From assembly GCA_032358255.1 (NCBI GenBank), contig JAULBX010031813.1, positions 62,001 to 126,000 on the forward strand: a stretch of DNA of 64,000 nt. The letters are read 5' to 3'. This DNA is from Heterotrichella gracilis. Its lineage: Eukaryota > Sar > Xanthophyceae > Tribonematales > Xanthonemataceae. The notes beneath the pieces are model-generated. The model ran no database searches, had not been told where the DNA came from, and saw only the letters and a list, made by a program, of their open reading frames with translations. Of this stretch, positions 23,041 to 34,082 are shown one piece after another; position 1 is the stretch's first letter; the number at the start of each line of letters is the position of its first letter. The translations under genes were made by a program, and so were the position numbers.

Positions 23041-24360
23041 ATGTCCATCAACGCTCTGCCCCTCGAGCTGCTGCAGCAGGTGTTCCAAAGGGCAGACATT
23101 GTCACCAAAGCACGTGCGCAGGCTGTGTGCAAGGCCTGGAGAAAAGCTTTGGATGGGCCAAGCGTGGCGTGGGAGACGCTGCGCCTGGACAGCTCCCCAC
23201 CGAATGTGTGGCGAGCATCACAGCCCACCTGGGCCCTCGTTATGGGCTGGCTGGGGCGCAAGCTTGCAGCTACCACCCGGGTTGTACTGACTGCACCATC
23301 AGCTGTGCTTACCCCTGAACAGTTGTTGTCGTCAAACCGAGGGCTGTGGTGGCTGCTGGCCTCTCTTCCTCGCAACCTGCAGGATTTCACTTGCAAACCG
23401 CCTGGGGGAGTCGGCGTGGCGGAGGCCCAGTACCTTTCCAGCTTCACCAGCCTGAAGGGCCTGTCATTGCTTGCTGGCAGCGTGCAGGCTGGCCAGACTG
23501 GGCAGATGCACGCATGCTTCAGCGCCCTCACCACCCTCACCGCCTTGCACCTGGCCATGGATTTCGAGGACCGAGTACCGCTGCTGCCGGGGTCGCTGGT
23601 CAGCCTCAGCTTAGTAAGCGCCTCTGAGCAATGCCATTTGGAGTGGGACAGCCACCAGCAGCAGCTGAGCAGTCTCCGCAGGTTGCTACTAACTGGTGTG
23701 GGAATTGGTCCACTGGCCGAAGGCACGCTTGACCTGGCCACTCGCAACTTGCTGCCAGCGCTCCAGATACTCACTCTCACTGGGACAGGAGGGGTCATCA
23801 ACGTTGCAGACCATAGCCTGCCTGCCGCCTTGACCCACCTGGAGTTTAACGGACAGGAGCTGTACCTCTCTGGCGCCCGCTTGCCGATGCAGTTGAGGCA
23901 GTTGAAGGTCAAGAACAGTGTGCGCTTCTCCCCCCCGCCACGCTGCGTTCCAGAGTCAGTTTTAAGCCTTCAATTTAAGGCCAAGGTGGTTGCTCCCGAC
24001 TGGTTCCCAGAACCGCCATGGAAGGCCAGCGGTTCCCGCCTGCGATTCCTCCGCATCCCCATCACCCGCCAGACAACATCTTGGCTGGCCCACTTGCCCC
24101 AGCTGACACAGATGTTTCGCCTGCACCTTGCATGGTGCGATGAGCCCGAGGAGGGGCAGGTGCCAGTCTTGACTGTGCCCTGGCTGCCCAACCTCCTGGA
24201 TCTGGTCTGGGAGACCAAGCCAGCTCAGCCACTGGAGGTGAAGGTCTTCAACTCACCAAGCACTAGCATCACCTACAGTCTTGGGAGGAAGGGGGGCAAA
24301 TGCAGGTGGCAGAAGGACAGTGACGGGGGGTACAGGTTTTCCATCGCCGACGACACGTAG
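23041..24360 (+). CDS. F-box protein with leucine-rich C-terminal region, copy 2
   Basis: Tandem paralogue of the preceding gene, 439 aa from ATG 23041. F-box: ALPLELLQQVFQRAD ... AVCKAWRKAL. It shares the WRASQPTWAL, SSNRGLWWLLASLPR and VGVAEAQYLSSFTSL blocks and the C-terminal end (PVLTVPWLPNL, then a short Lys/Gly-rich tail) with copy 1. Differences are spread over the whole length and the frame is intact in both, so both copies look functional and the duplication is not very recent. Sequence after the stop also matches copy 1 (GACACCTTGCTACTGGCATA). A longer in-frame N-terminus is possible but has no match in copy 1. Confidence 0.82.
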   Translation: MSINALPLELLQQVFQRADIVTKARAQAVCKAWRKALDGPSVAWETLRLDSSPPNVWRASQPTWALVMGWLGRKLAATTRVVLTAPSAVLTPEQLLSSNRGLWWLLASLPRNLQDFTCKPPGGVGVAEAQYLSSFTSLKGLSLLAGSVQAGQTGQMHACFSALTTLTALHLAMDFEDRVPLLPGSLVSLSLVSASEQCHLEWDSHQQQLSSLRRLLLTGVGIGPLAEGTLDLATRNLLPALQILTLTGTGGVINVADHSLPAALTHLEFNGQELYLSGARLPMQLRQLKVKNSVRFSPPPRCVPESVLSLQFKAKVVAPDWFPEPPWKASGSRLRFLRIPITRQTTSWLAHLPQLTQMFRLHLAWCDEPEEGQVPVLTVPWLPNLLDLVWETKPAQPLEVKVFNSPSTSITYSLGRKGGKCRWQKDSDGGYRFSIADDT

Positions 24361-25501
24361 GTTGCTCGGTGCATAGCGCTTTGCTCACTTGACACCTTGC
24401 TACTGGCATACAGTGATCGGAACACGAGGGCAGGGCTGAGACTATTTTAGCTGGCCACCATAAATGTAGGGGTTGTGTGTCTGTGCCATATTTTCCCATA
24501 GCTTTGGCAATTGCAGCAAGCATTGTTGATGTGGCCCACTAGTGGCATTGCAAAGGCATCGCGATCGTTGCATGTGATTTTGATGGCTGCCAGTCTTTAA
24601 AGCCTTGTGAGGACATGTGCCAAAGGTTACAACGCTGATTGGTGTGGATGATGATTGCTGGTCCACTGTTCACAACAGCTAGCCATTACGTGTCGCCAAT
24701 TTCTTTTCTTTAATCATAACTCGTTTCCGCCATTCTGCACAATTTCCCGCCACAACCTTCTCAATTTTCCGACCCAATCAGTAATCACATTCAGCAACGT
24801 TATTGAAAGAAACAGAATGTCCCCACACACGGCAGCACCCCTCGAGCCAGCATTGTTTTAATTCTTTAACACAGACAGCCTAAGACCTGCAAGCCTGGCA
24901 GCAACCAGTGACTGAAACCCTGGATAAGAAAAGTCGCAAGTAACGATTATAGTCTGTCAGACTCTGTCATCAATATGTATCATGGGGGGCAAAATGCACT
25001 GTCAGTGGCACTGCCACAGCCCAGGTGCAGTGGATCCTTTCCTGAATTACAAGGGCTAGAGCCGCACCGTTGCCTAGGGTGTGCCCCAGCACACAACGCT
25101 GGGATGTACGCTCAAGGACAACACAGTTCTTTTGACACTACAGTCGCGTTCAACGAAGTTCTGCCAAGTCTGTCATGTCAGCCTACAGGTGGTTGCTCTC
25201 AGCACAACTGGAACCATTTTGGTTTGGCCTAGTGCCACGCAGTGGCCCCCTGACCCCACCTTTGTGCATTCCCTCTCTTTCTTTGGAACATACCCGGAGT
25301 AACCAGCTGCTGAGCGATGTTGTAGTATGAACATGCATACTGCCGCATGGGGTGGCGGCCCAGACCAAAAATGCAGCGTGCACTTATAAACTAGGGTTCT
25401 TTGCAAATGGATGAGTTGCAACCTAAAACCTATCATTGGCGAGCGGCCCCTAGCTGTGCAGCGCAAGTGGGGTTTTTTGCACCCGTTCAACCATGGTGCC
25501 A
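24361..25501. other. Convergent intergenic region
   Basis: 3' flanks of the second F-box gene and of the CaMKII-hub gene. Apart from the F-box-copy 3' match at its left edge, no element or exon was recognised. Confidence 0.5.
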
Positions 25502-26117
25502 TCAGCTAGAGCGGTGGAAGTGCACGTGCCGCCATCTGCCTTCTTGCTTCTCCCAAACCCTCGTTTCTCGTGCCTGCGTCGTTGCATGCTGGCCATCTTT
25601 GAACACCTGTGTGAGCCGCACATACGCCACCACCGCCACGTCCTTGGCCGCACCAATGATCCTCACCGATGGGGCAACAATGGTAGTGTTGGTCTGGGGC
25701 GGAGGCTGGCTGCTTGACTGCTTTGCAGTGAAGTAGTGCTTGTGGAAAGCCAGGCCTTCTACCTGCGCCAAGTATCACCCTTTTAGCGTCGTAGCCATTC
25801 CACACAGAAGCTAGCACAGCCCACATCCCACCCTGCCACTCAGATCCAATCCTGTCTCCACGGGCGAGGCTGGTTGATACTTTAAGGGATGCAGGGCCTA
25901 CCTGGTGCTGCAGGGCCTCCGGCTCAAAGGCAGTCAAGCTGTCATCGCACAGGGACTTGTACGTCTCATAGTCTGAGGTCTCAATGCACTTGAGCAGCTT
26001 TTTGGTCACATCCAGCACCTCCTCCTCCACAGCGTCGAGGTCAAAACTGCTGTCATCTGCTGCTTTGGCCATGTTCTTGCGTGCCTCTGCAGCGGCTTCC
26101 ACCACCGCAGAATGCAT
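25502..26117 (-). CDS. Stand-alone CaMKII association (hub) domain protein
   Basis: 158 aa, two exons (26117-25902, 25762-25502), 474 coding nt plus stop in frame. Nearly the whole protein is the CaMKII association domain (SnoaL/NTF2-like fold) that assembles animal CaMKII into dodecamers. Diagnostic blocks in order: a leading helix with EEEVLDVTKKLLKCIETSDYE, then LCDDSLTAFEPEALQHQ, VEGLAFHKHYF, TTIVAPSVRIIG, VAVVAYVRLTQ, ETRVWEKQEGRWRHVHFHRS; each has a direct counterpart in the animal hub. There is no kinase or calmodulin-binding segment, and none in the flanking DNA. Start is the first ATG in an otherwise open frame. It probably forms a ring oligomer; its partner is unknown. Confidence 0.93.
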
Positions 26118-26717
26118 TGGGCGTTTGGTAGAGTGGGTGTCGCAGCTCCAGGTGTTCAACAGCTGGGATACTCAACGCAGTGGGGGATGCTGCAGGCTAT
26201 GCTGTAGCACAACTTGTGTATCGCGATAGGTAAGGAAGGCACCAACGAGCAAGTCAAGAAGATTGAAGCCTGAAATGTCGCATGCATGCACCAGTCGCAT
26301 ATGCATGCATCTGTCGAGATCGCTATTCGAGCACAAAGGGCAAACGTGTGTCCAGAGCTCACGGCATTGTTAAAAAGACTGACAGCTTGGTGGGCACAGC
26401 TTGATGTCTGCAGATATAGAACCGGCAAGTGCAGTCCCTTCTTTCCGTGGGGAGCGGACCGCATATTTTGTCTGGTGTGGGTGCCCACCTGGTACGGACA
26501 CATATTCTGAACCACAGCGCCAGCACTTGACAGCTGCTGCATTTTTGTGTGGTCAAATTGCGCACAGCAGAGCGTGTTAAGGTCTCATATTATCGCAAGT
26601 GGGTAGTTTAGGAGCTCCCAAGCTCGTTGTTGCCTGTTCGCATGTGACTTTGAACCAAACACTGGCTTAGCGTTGCCTTGTTTTCCGCTGCATCTGCTCG
26701 TGACCAAGCGTCTTTCG
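26118..26717. promoter_or_regulatory. Divergent promoter region, hub gene and SDR gene
   Basis: 600 bases between start codons on opposite strands. It contains CATGCATGCA / ATATGCATGCAT palindromic motifs at about 26279-26311, which recur in other intergenic parts of the window. No exon found. Confidence 0.5.
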
Positions 26718-28689
26718 ATGGGTACGTCACTTACCTCCTGCAGTCTCGCAACTGGACAAGCTGGGCGCATGCACACGGCATTTGCCAGGTCCCATGCCAG
26801 CCACGTGCTGAGGCAGACAGAGGCACACAAGCTTAACCTTGGGCAGCCGCGCTCTACGCGCAGGACCCATATTCAAACGGAAGTTACAGCAGGCGTCTTG
26901 GTAAGCAGGATACTCCAAGGCGTACGCTTTGACAAGCTTTTGCCACATGCATGCATCACTATGCATGCATCACTGGCCCCTCGACATCCTCGTGTGCATG
27001 CAGGAGCCGGGTGCAAAGGTGCTGGTGGTGGGCGCCACTGGTGGTGTAGGGCAGCTTTTGACAGCTAAACTGCTCGAGGTGAGAGTCTACTAGGCAGTGG
27101 GAGAGTAGTTAGAACTGTCACATGTCTGCCAAGCCTGGGCCACTGGTAGGTGCCACGTGCAACCATAACCCTCGTGTTTTCCACAGCGTGGCTTCAAGGT
27201 TCGAGCGGTATGTAGAAATCCAGAGAAGGCTGCTCAGGCTTTTGGAGCCCAATCAGACGCTCTGGAGGTGCGGTAAAACCTTGCTACTTGTCATCGCTAC
27301 ACTCCCACCTGGTTTGCCTGGTTTGTGCATGGCGCAACGTCACTGCCTGCTCCCCCAAGTATTATCTACGCCAGAATTATTACGGGATGACATTCCATAA
27401 CTTCCTGTCCTGCCAGGTGCTGTATGCAGACGGCCGAGACCCATCCACCCTGATCAACGTCACTCATGGGGTAGATGCAGTGTGCTGTGCAACAGGCACG
27501 ACAGCCTTCCCTTCCGCAAGGTGCGCACCATATCTGTTAAACCAAGGGAATTTATTGCACTTGTGCGTCTCATCTTCAGGACTGATGTGGCACTGGGCAC
27601 ACGCTCATGGTGGTCCTTTATGGCAGGTGACATATGCATGGATATTGGCAAGCTCTCAAGGATATTTCCCTTGTGGCAGGTGGAAGGGTGGCAACGGTCC
27701 AGAATCGACTGACTACACTGCTGTTAAGAACTTGATAGAGGCGTGCCCACCCAATCTGAAGCGGTTTGTGTTCACAACCTCTGCCGGGGTGGAGAGAACT
27801 GACAAATTCCCTTTCATCATTCTCAACCTCTTCGGTAAGTAGCGGGCATTGCGCCAACAGCATGAAAGGGCCCAGCTTTTGCCCATGCAGTGCGCCTGTG
27901 CGCGTGTCAGCATCACAGCCATGTTAGCAGTCAGCCTGTATGCCATGCGCCAACCAGCCCCGGCACTGCTTATACCATATCTGCGCACAGGCAAAGGCAT
28001 TGCTGTGTGCCTTGTGACAGAAAAATGAATGTAAGCCGCTACATCTGAATGGATAACAGGTGTCCTGAAGTACAAACGCCAGTCAGAAAAGCTCCTGGAG
28101 GAGTCGGGGCTGCCCTACACCATCATCCGCCCATCCCGCCTGACTGACGGGCCATATACCTCCTACGATGTCAACACCCTGCTCAAGGCAACCAGCGGGA
28201 CGCGCCAGAACGTCTTTGTGTCCGGGAAGGATGATCAACTGGGCGAGTGCTCCAGGATTGCTGTAGCAGGTACCGTTCCTACTTTGTTGGGAAGGGGCAT
28301 GTGGTGTTTTGCAGCGTGTGCTTGGGCCAAGCAGGCAATGTTTTAACACTTTTGAGGCAGCTTTGCATGCCTGTTTACGACTGCACAAACATGGCATAAA
28401 TTGACGCTGAACGTGAATGCTGAGCTTAACAATGCAAATGTGGCTGAACCTGGATGTGCCCTCAAAGCCATCATCGGCATGCAGGGTACATTAGTGAACT
28501 GTTATCACAAAGCCCCCTCCTATTGATGAAGCCACGTCCCCAACATCGAATCTGTGGTTTGCAGAGGCCATGCTGCAGGCCCTCCAGCTGGATGTCACCG
28601 AGAACAAAGCATTTGCCCTGGCCAGCATCGAGGGGGATGGACCAGCACAGGACCCAGCCAAGTGGAAGGAGCTGTTTGCAGCTGCATGA
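26718..28689 (+). CDS. NAD(P)-binding Rossmann-fold (atypical SDR) protein, probably plastid
   Basis: 310 aa, seven exons: 26718-26900, 27004-27078, 27187-27267, 27417-27520, 27680-27834, 28060-28269, 28565-28689; total 933 nt in frame. Exon 1 gives a Ser/Arg/Thr-rich, acid-poor leader of about 60 residues, a likely transit peptide. The dinucleotide-binding fold begins KVLVVGATGGVG (GxxGxxG at 71-77), followed by VRAVCRNPEKA, YADGRDP, GVDAVCCATG, FVFTTSAGVE, and the YKRQSEKLLEESGLPYTIIR stretch; these are the signs of NmrA-like atypical SDRs such as plant Tic62/HCF173-related plastid proteins. The usual YxxxK pair is represented by K-containing YKRQSEK. A catalytic role or an RNA/assembly role cannot be told apart. 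ATG 26718 is the first in frame. Confidence 0.9.
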
Positions 28690-30004
28690 AGGGATGTGTG
28701 TACTGATAAGTACAGATTTTGACACGTCCTGTGAGGGTGTGAGGTACTGTTTTGCAATTTTGGGTTGTGAGTGGAGTGTTGTCCACTGAAGTGGGATGAA
28801 ATTGGCCTTAGGGATACGAAAGTCTTAATCCTTTGATATGCATGGAATGGTTTAATTGTTTGCCTAAATGGTCGAGGGTTTTGGTGGCATTGTGAGTGGG
28901 TTGTATTATTTTTGGTGATATAACTGTATCGTATAGAGAAGGGCACATTGAGTATGACAGTTGTTTGGGTGCCCACCGTGATTGTGTGGTGCCACCTGGA
29001 GGTCAAGCCCCTGATGCTGTCAGACTGAGTATTGCCAGTGGTGGCATTGGGTGGGGCCCATGGGAGATTACCCCAGGGGGGATTTGTTTTCAATCTGAGA
29101 TTTATCAATATTGCGTGAGTTTTGTTTCTGACTTGATGATCTGTGCAACCCCTTTGCTGATTGATGGTGGGGTCGAGCTCCAAGTGCGTTGCCGTGCCGA
29201 GCTCAGCAATAGTGGCTTGGCAACATGCTGGTAAACAACCCTGACTGTTGTGTATTCACTAGAAAAAAAAGTTATGGGGTGCAGAATGCAAAAGGCTTGC
29301 TCAGCCAGCAACTGCTTGGTGGTGACGTGATGGTGCAAAGGCATGGGGTGGTGCAAGACATGCCACCACTGGGGACCCTTTTCGTCTGATAACCTAACAA
29401 GATGCCTAGCCAGTACTCTCACGCACTCAGTGAGACCTTTAAAAGGCTGCGCTGGCAACCGACTGAAATAGTAATCAATAATTGAATTTCGTTTTGTAGG
29501 GTTTAGGGTTTTAGGGTTATTTTGCTTCAATCGAGTCGAAAACTTTTGCCACAACGCACGCTTACAACGTGGAGACCTGGAAAGCTTGTTCATCACAAAC
29601 TTCTGGCTTCTCGGCCTCCTACTTGCACTTGCACACTCGAGGCCAATCAAGGGAGTTCCATCGAGAGGATTGACCTCAAGTGCACAACCAGTCTGTGCTT
29701 GAAGACTCGTCCACAATACTTTCCTTCCACTAGGAGGTAAAACAGCTCGGTTCCTCGTTGCTTGATGTATCTATAGTCAGGCCTTGGTTCGCTGCACCCG
29801 ATCTGGTCAGCCTAGGGCTTTGTGAGTGGCCATGCATGCATGGCCATATGGTGTTAACACGTTTTGCTTCTTGTGCGTTTCTGAGGTTGCTACGCGTGCT
29901 TTCGTAGGATTTTCAACAAGCGGCACAGTAGATAACTGAAACCTGGTGCCAGGTTCTGCTGCCGTATCAGGTTTTTGCAAGCTGAGAGAATAAAGCCAAA
30001 AGTG
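28690..30004. other. Intergenic region with short telomere-unit run
   Basis: 1.3 kb without a supported gene. It holds a TTTAGGG-type run at about 29500-29520 and a perfect palindrome GGCCATGCATGCATGGCC at about 29828-29845. A 203-aa minus-strand open frame here lacks any recognisable domain. Confidence 0.5.
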
Positions 30005-33000
30005 ATGGCAACTGGGGCTGCAACAAATGAGGAGCGAACAGCACTAGTCAACGCCAGGAAGCTCAAGAGGAAGGCAGGTGTCACCTCAAAGATGAGGGGT
30101 GTAAGCTACTGCAAGAAGAAATGCAAGTGGAGGGTACAGATAACGGTGGGTGTGAGGCATGTAAAAGGGTACCCTTGCGAGCCATACAAATACATGCCTA
30201 AGCTCAGCTGCCATTACCGTACATCCATCTTTCTTGCGTTGTGCTTAGGTGGACCCTTTCCAGGGCATGGCAGTTTCCTTTCAGCAGGCTCAGGGCTTAG
30301 AGCTTTAGGGTTTAAGGGTTTGAAGCGTGACGGGCTTCCCCAGCAAGTTTAGGGTTTAGGGTTAGGATTTGGAGCGTGACAAGCTCCTAACAGCTTCTTT
30401 CACCAGTGGCTTCAGTCCTTATTTACTGGTCAGTAACTACCTTGCTGTGGGATAACTGCAGGTAGCCCACCTGGGCAATGCAATTGCAATAGGGTGCTAT
30501 GACGACGAGGAGGAGGGTGCACGAGCATATGACCGTGCGGCTATTGGTCTGCTGGGCAGGGACAGCTGTACCACCAACTACCCCATGTCAGACTATGAAG
30601 AGGATGAAGTGAGCGTACGCAAACTACTCTCCTGATTTCTGCTTAGTTTTCATCATTCGACTGGCTGCCTGCCCACTTAATGTACCTCCTATTCCTGTGC
30701 TTGATGGAGTGAACAAACTCAGTATTTCGCAAAACAGTGGCAAGTCTTTCTTACTGCTGTGCAGATTCCCAAGCTCCAAGGCAAGAATCGAGATGAGGTG
30801 AAGGAGATTCTGAAAGCTGACCGTGCCAAGGTAAATCTTAACACTGCAGGCTGCACAACCTTCATCAAGCATTTGTAGTGGAACTTGACAATTGCATGCA
30901 GTGAACATGCATCCGATTGGCAATATGGCATACATACCCTTTGCGTTGATATATGCACCTATAGGCTAGTTAGGATTTGAACCATTGGAGCCATGATGAG
31001 ATTTGCGCTGCAGCAAGTCTCTTAGAGCAGAGTGGATGAAACTACCATAATGGGCACTGTCCACTGCCGCCGGCGGTTACTGTGGATATACTGCATGGTT
31101 ACTAGTCTTGTGCGTGACCTGCTCCCTTATGAAGCATGAGCTCAAATTGTAAAGTGGACCAATTACAAGCACTGCATAGCTGGACATCCAGTTGTCCAGC
31201 ATGTAGATTAAACATCAAGCCCTGGCTCTTAATGTCTACTGCACACCTGTAGATCATCCCACCGCCTCATTCCAGGTGACAGAGGGCACAACCTCAACCT
31301 TCAACCCTAAAACCTCAATGTGACTCCTGTAGCTTTTTAAAAAGGCATGAGTAATCACATGTTCAGTAACTTGTTTCTGTATTTGCCAGGCGCCGCAGCC
31401 CCTCCCCTGCCACCGCACCCCAAAGCTGGTGGGGGTCACCGCCCGCAACGGCAACTGGTTTGCTCGCATCAACGTGCATGGCACAACAACCCACCTGGGC
31501 ACCTACATCACCAAGGAAGAGGCCGCGCACGCGTATGACGTGGTCTGCCTGGCCCTGCACGGGATCACCAGGCGCACCAACTTCCCTCTTGAGTCCTATT
31601 CTACAGATGAGGTGGAGGCGTTCCAGGGGCTGACAGGCAAGGAGATCCAGGACAGGCTGGGGGTCTTGCCCTGTGAGAAGTCGCCAAGGTGCGTGTATTA
31701 GGTAATTACCACCTCCTAATAAAACCCTATATTAGGGGTGTGTGTGATAAACGACTTCCTAAAATTTGCCCTGGCGCCACAGCATGGGCAGGGAAGGCGA
31801 AGGGGTTTACCATATATAGATTTTTGTGTTGAGCAATTATGCGGATTGCAACACACAAAGCTGCAGTAAACCTTAACTGCACCACATGAATCTTGTCTCC
31901 ACTGATGCGCCTGTTCAAGGACAGGCTGCACAATAATTCTCTTCCTTTCCCAGCAACCAAGGCCGTACCTCCAAGCTGATGGGGGTCAAAGTAGTCAAAG
32001 CCTGCAAGAATCCGTGGCAGGCTCGCATCAATGTGCATGGCACAGAAACCCACCTGAGCCAATACAGCACCGAGGAGGAGGCCGCGCACGTGTATGATGT
32101 GGTCTGCCTGGCCCTGCGCGGGAGCACCATGCGCACCAACTTCCCTCCTAAGTCCTACCCCGTGGAGGAGGTGGAGGCGTTCCAGGGGCTGACAGGCAGA
32201 GAGATCCAAGACAAGCTGGGGGTCAGATTCTCGCTCATGAAGAACTTGCCAAGGTGCGTGTTTTGGTTATTTTTTTCCTAGTCAAACATTAACTTAAGAT
32301 CTTTTGTAATGAACAACTTCCTGAAGTTTATCCTGAAGCTCCAGCAAGGGCAGGGAAGGAAAATGGGGTTGCCATACATAGACTTCGCTGAATTCAGCGC
32401 ACTTGCCGATCGCAGCATACGGAGCTGCAGCAGACCCTGCCTGCGCAGGATCTGTTCAGGGTTTAGGGATGTACCCCAGATTCTGCGCAAGCTGTTACAT
32501 CTGATTCAGCGTTCATGCGCACCCCTTACCTGTGATGCCTGTGGATGTAAATGCCCCTCTGTCTGTCAAGTGCCTTGGAGGGCTGCCAAATGTGGATCAA
32601 TCCACTTCCTACCAACCCTCTTGCCCAGGCCTGGCTTCGTCATTTGCCGTTGTAGGATCAACTGCGGTTGCAGCAGTATGGGGTGCGGGTCATGCGGGTG
32701 TAGGAAGCACATGTGAACCTCACACTTTTGCATGTATGACCCAAGGGGTGATAGTGGGGATGGTGCATTTATCCTTGGTGTTTGCCAACCCCCTCCCACA
32801 AATGGGCCTGTTCAGAGACAGGCTGTTGTGTACTACGAAGTCATTTGTGTTTGGTTGGCATGCCTCTGGTGCAGAGGCGTGCGCCGCTGCAAGGTTTCAT
32901 CAGATTGGGAGGCCACGGTGATGATCGGCAAGAGATGCGTGTTCAGGGCGACGTTCAGCTCTGAGGTTGAGGCCGTCCAGGCTTATGATGCGGTCAAGAA

Positions 33001-34082
33001 GAAGTCCAAGCCCCTTGTGTCAGACAACAATCTGAACTGGAGGGAAAGCGATGACCCAAGCGGGCCCGGTACATGGCCGGTGAAAGGCATTCGCACAAGG
33101 TCATGGAATGGTAGGGGAAATTAGTAGAGGGTCACTTTTTAGTAATATGAATGCCCTGCCAGTTTCTACCTCCCCTTCCTTGATATATACCCCCTGTTAT
33201 AACAGACATCATGCAGAATTCCCCTAGATCATGTACCTACTTCATTATCCCATCGCTTGATGCCTTGAATCTTGTGCTTTACTTTTATTTTACACAGGGT
33301 CACGGACCACTCTGGCTGGGTTAAGCTGGCCTCGCAGGCAGGGCCTGCAGCTGGGTGAGCAGCATCTCCCCTTCCAGGAGCAGGATGATGTGGAGTGCAG
33401 CCGTTCTAATGTGGAGGAGGGGGACAGCAGCGATCAGGACAGCAAAGGGGAGGAGACACAAGATAGTGATAATGTTGACAACGAGCCCCCAGCTGGCAAC
33501 CACTACATGCCCACTGCAGCCAAACGCAGGTCTTCATTCACAGCTGCCGCCCCAGCTCCACTCTTGAAGAAGCAGAGGGCAGTTGATAAGCTGGGGTCAG
33601 GCTGGGTGGTGACCGCACGCCCTCCTCCCGCCTCCAGAAACATGCAGCCAGCTAATATCAGCCCTGATGGCTTGCGCTCAGTGAAGCCCATGCGCTTCCA
33701 AGACTCCCGACTCCAAGCAATGTTTGGCCACTCAGCTAACAACCTGCATTCAGTGGACCTCCCTTGCGTCAGCCAACAGCTTGGCGGCTGCCAGTTCCCG
33801 CCAATGGATGAGCAGACAGCGCGCCACCTGCCAGCGCCCACCTCCCAGTTTTCAGCTGCCACACCCTCCCTGCTCCCAAAGTGGCATGAGCTCCTGGTCA
33901 ATAACTGCCCATCACAACTCATTGAGCCAGGAGGTTTTGCCGCCACGCACGCCACTGCCCTCCAGCATGCCCAGGTTTCTACTGGCATTGCTGGAAGCAG
34001 CCCGATTTTGAGACCAACCACAATCCAAGATAACGGTTTTGCACAGCCTGCCATTGCCACCATTGGGCTTCTGGCTGTTTGA
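30005..34082 (+). CDS. AP2-domain transcription factor with four AP2 repeats
   Basis: 657 aa, seven exons: 30005-30145, 30462-30608, 30765-30830, 31390-31688, 31954-32253, 32875-33110, 33298-34082; total 1974 nt in frame. Repeat 1 (~36-93) is the most canonical: MRGVSYCKKKCKWRVQITV, then EEEGARAYDRAAIGLLGRDS and TNYPMSDYEED. Repeats 2 (~130-190) and 3 (~225-285) are close to each other: LVGV/LMGV, ARINVHGT, HLGTY/HLSQY, EEAAHAYDVVCLAL, RTNFP. Repeat 4 (~319-375) is degenerate: RGVRRCKVSSDWEATV, EVEAVQAYDAV. The last exon adds an acidic stretch, a basic KKQR patch and a disordered Ser/Pro/Gln-rich region fit for a regulatory domain. Nuclear DNA binding is expected from the family; target genes are unknown. 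ATG 30005 is the first in frame. Confidence 0.93.
31390..32470 (+). repeat. Intragenic tandem duplication of an AP2 exon plus its intron
   Basis: Exons 4 and 5 of the AP2 gene are similar in DNA and in protein, and the similarity continues into the following introns: after each exon come matching stretches (ACTTCCT..., GGGCAGGGAAGG..., CATATATAGA/CATACATAGA, AGCTGCAG). The unit is about 560-600 bp. Both copies keep the same splice phase, so the duplication added a repeat without breaking frame. Confidence 0.82.

Noticed and set aside
29105-29716. 203-aa minus-strand open frame in the SDR-AP2 intergenic region
   Set aside because: No recognisable domain, no splice-bounded neighbours, and composition like non-coding DNA.
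32309-32716. Cys-rich open frame in the AP2 gene (CDACGCKCPS...), zinc-finger-like
   Set aside because: It lies in the intron between exons 5 and 6, out of phase with both; the Cys spacing fits no known finger.
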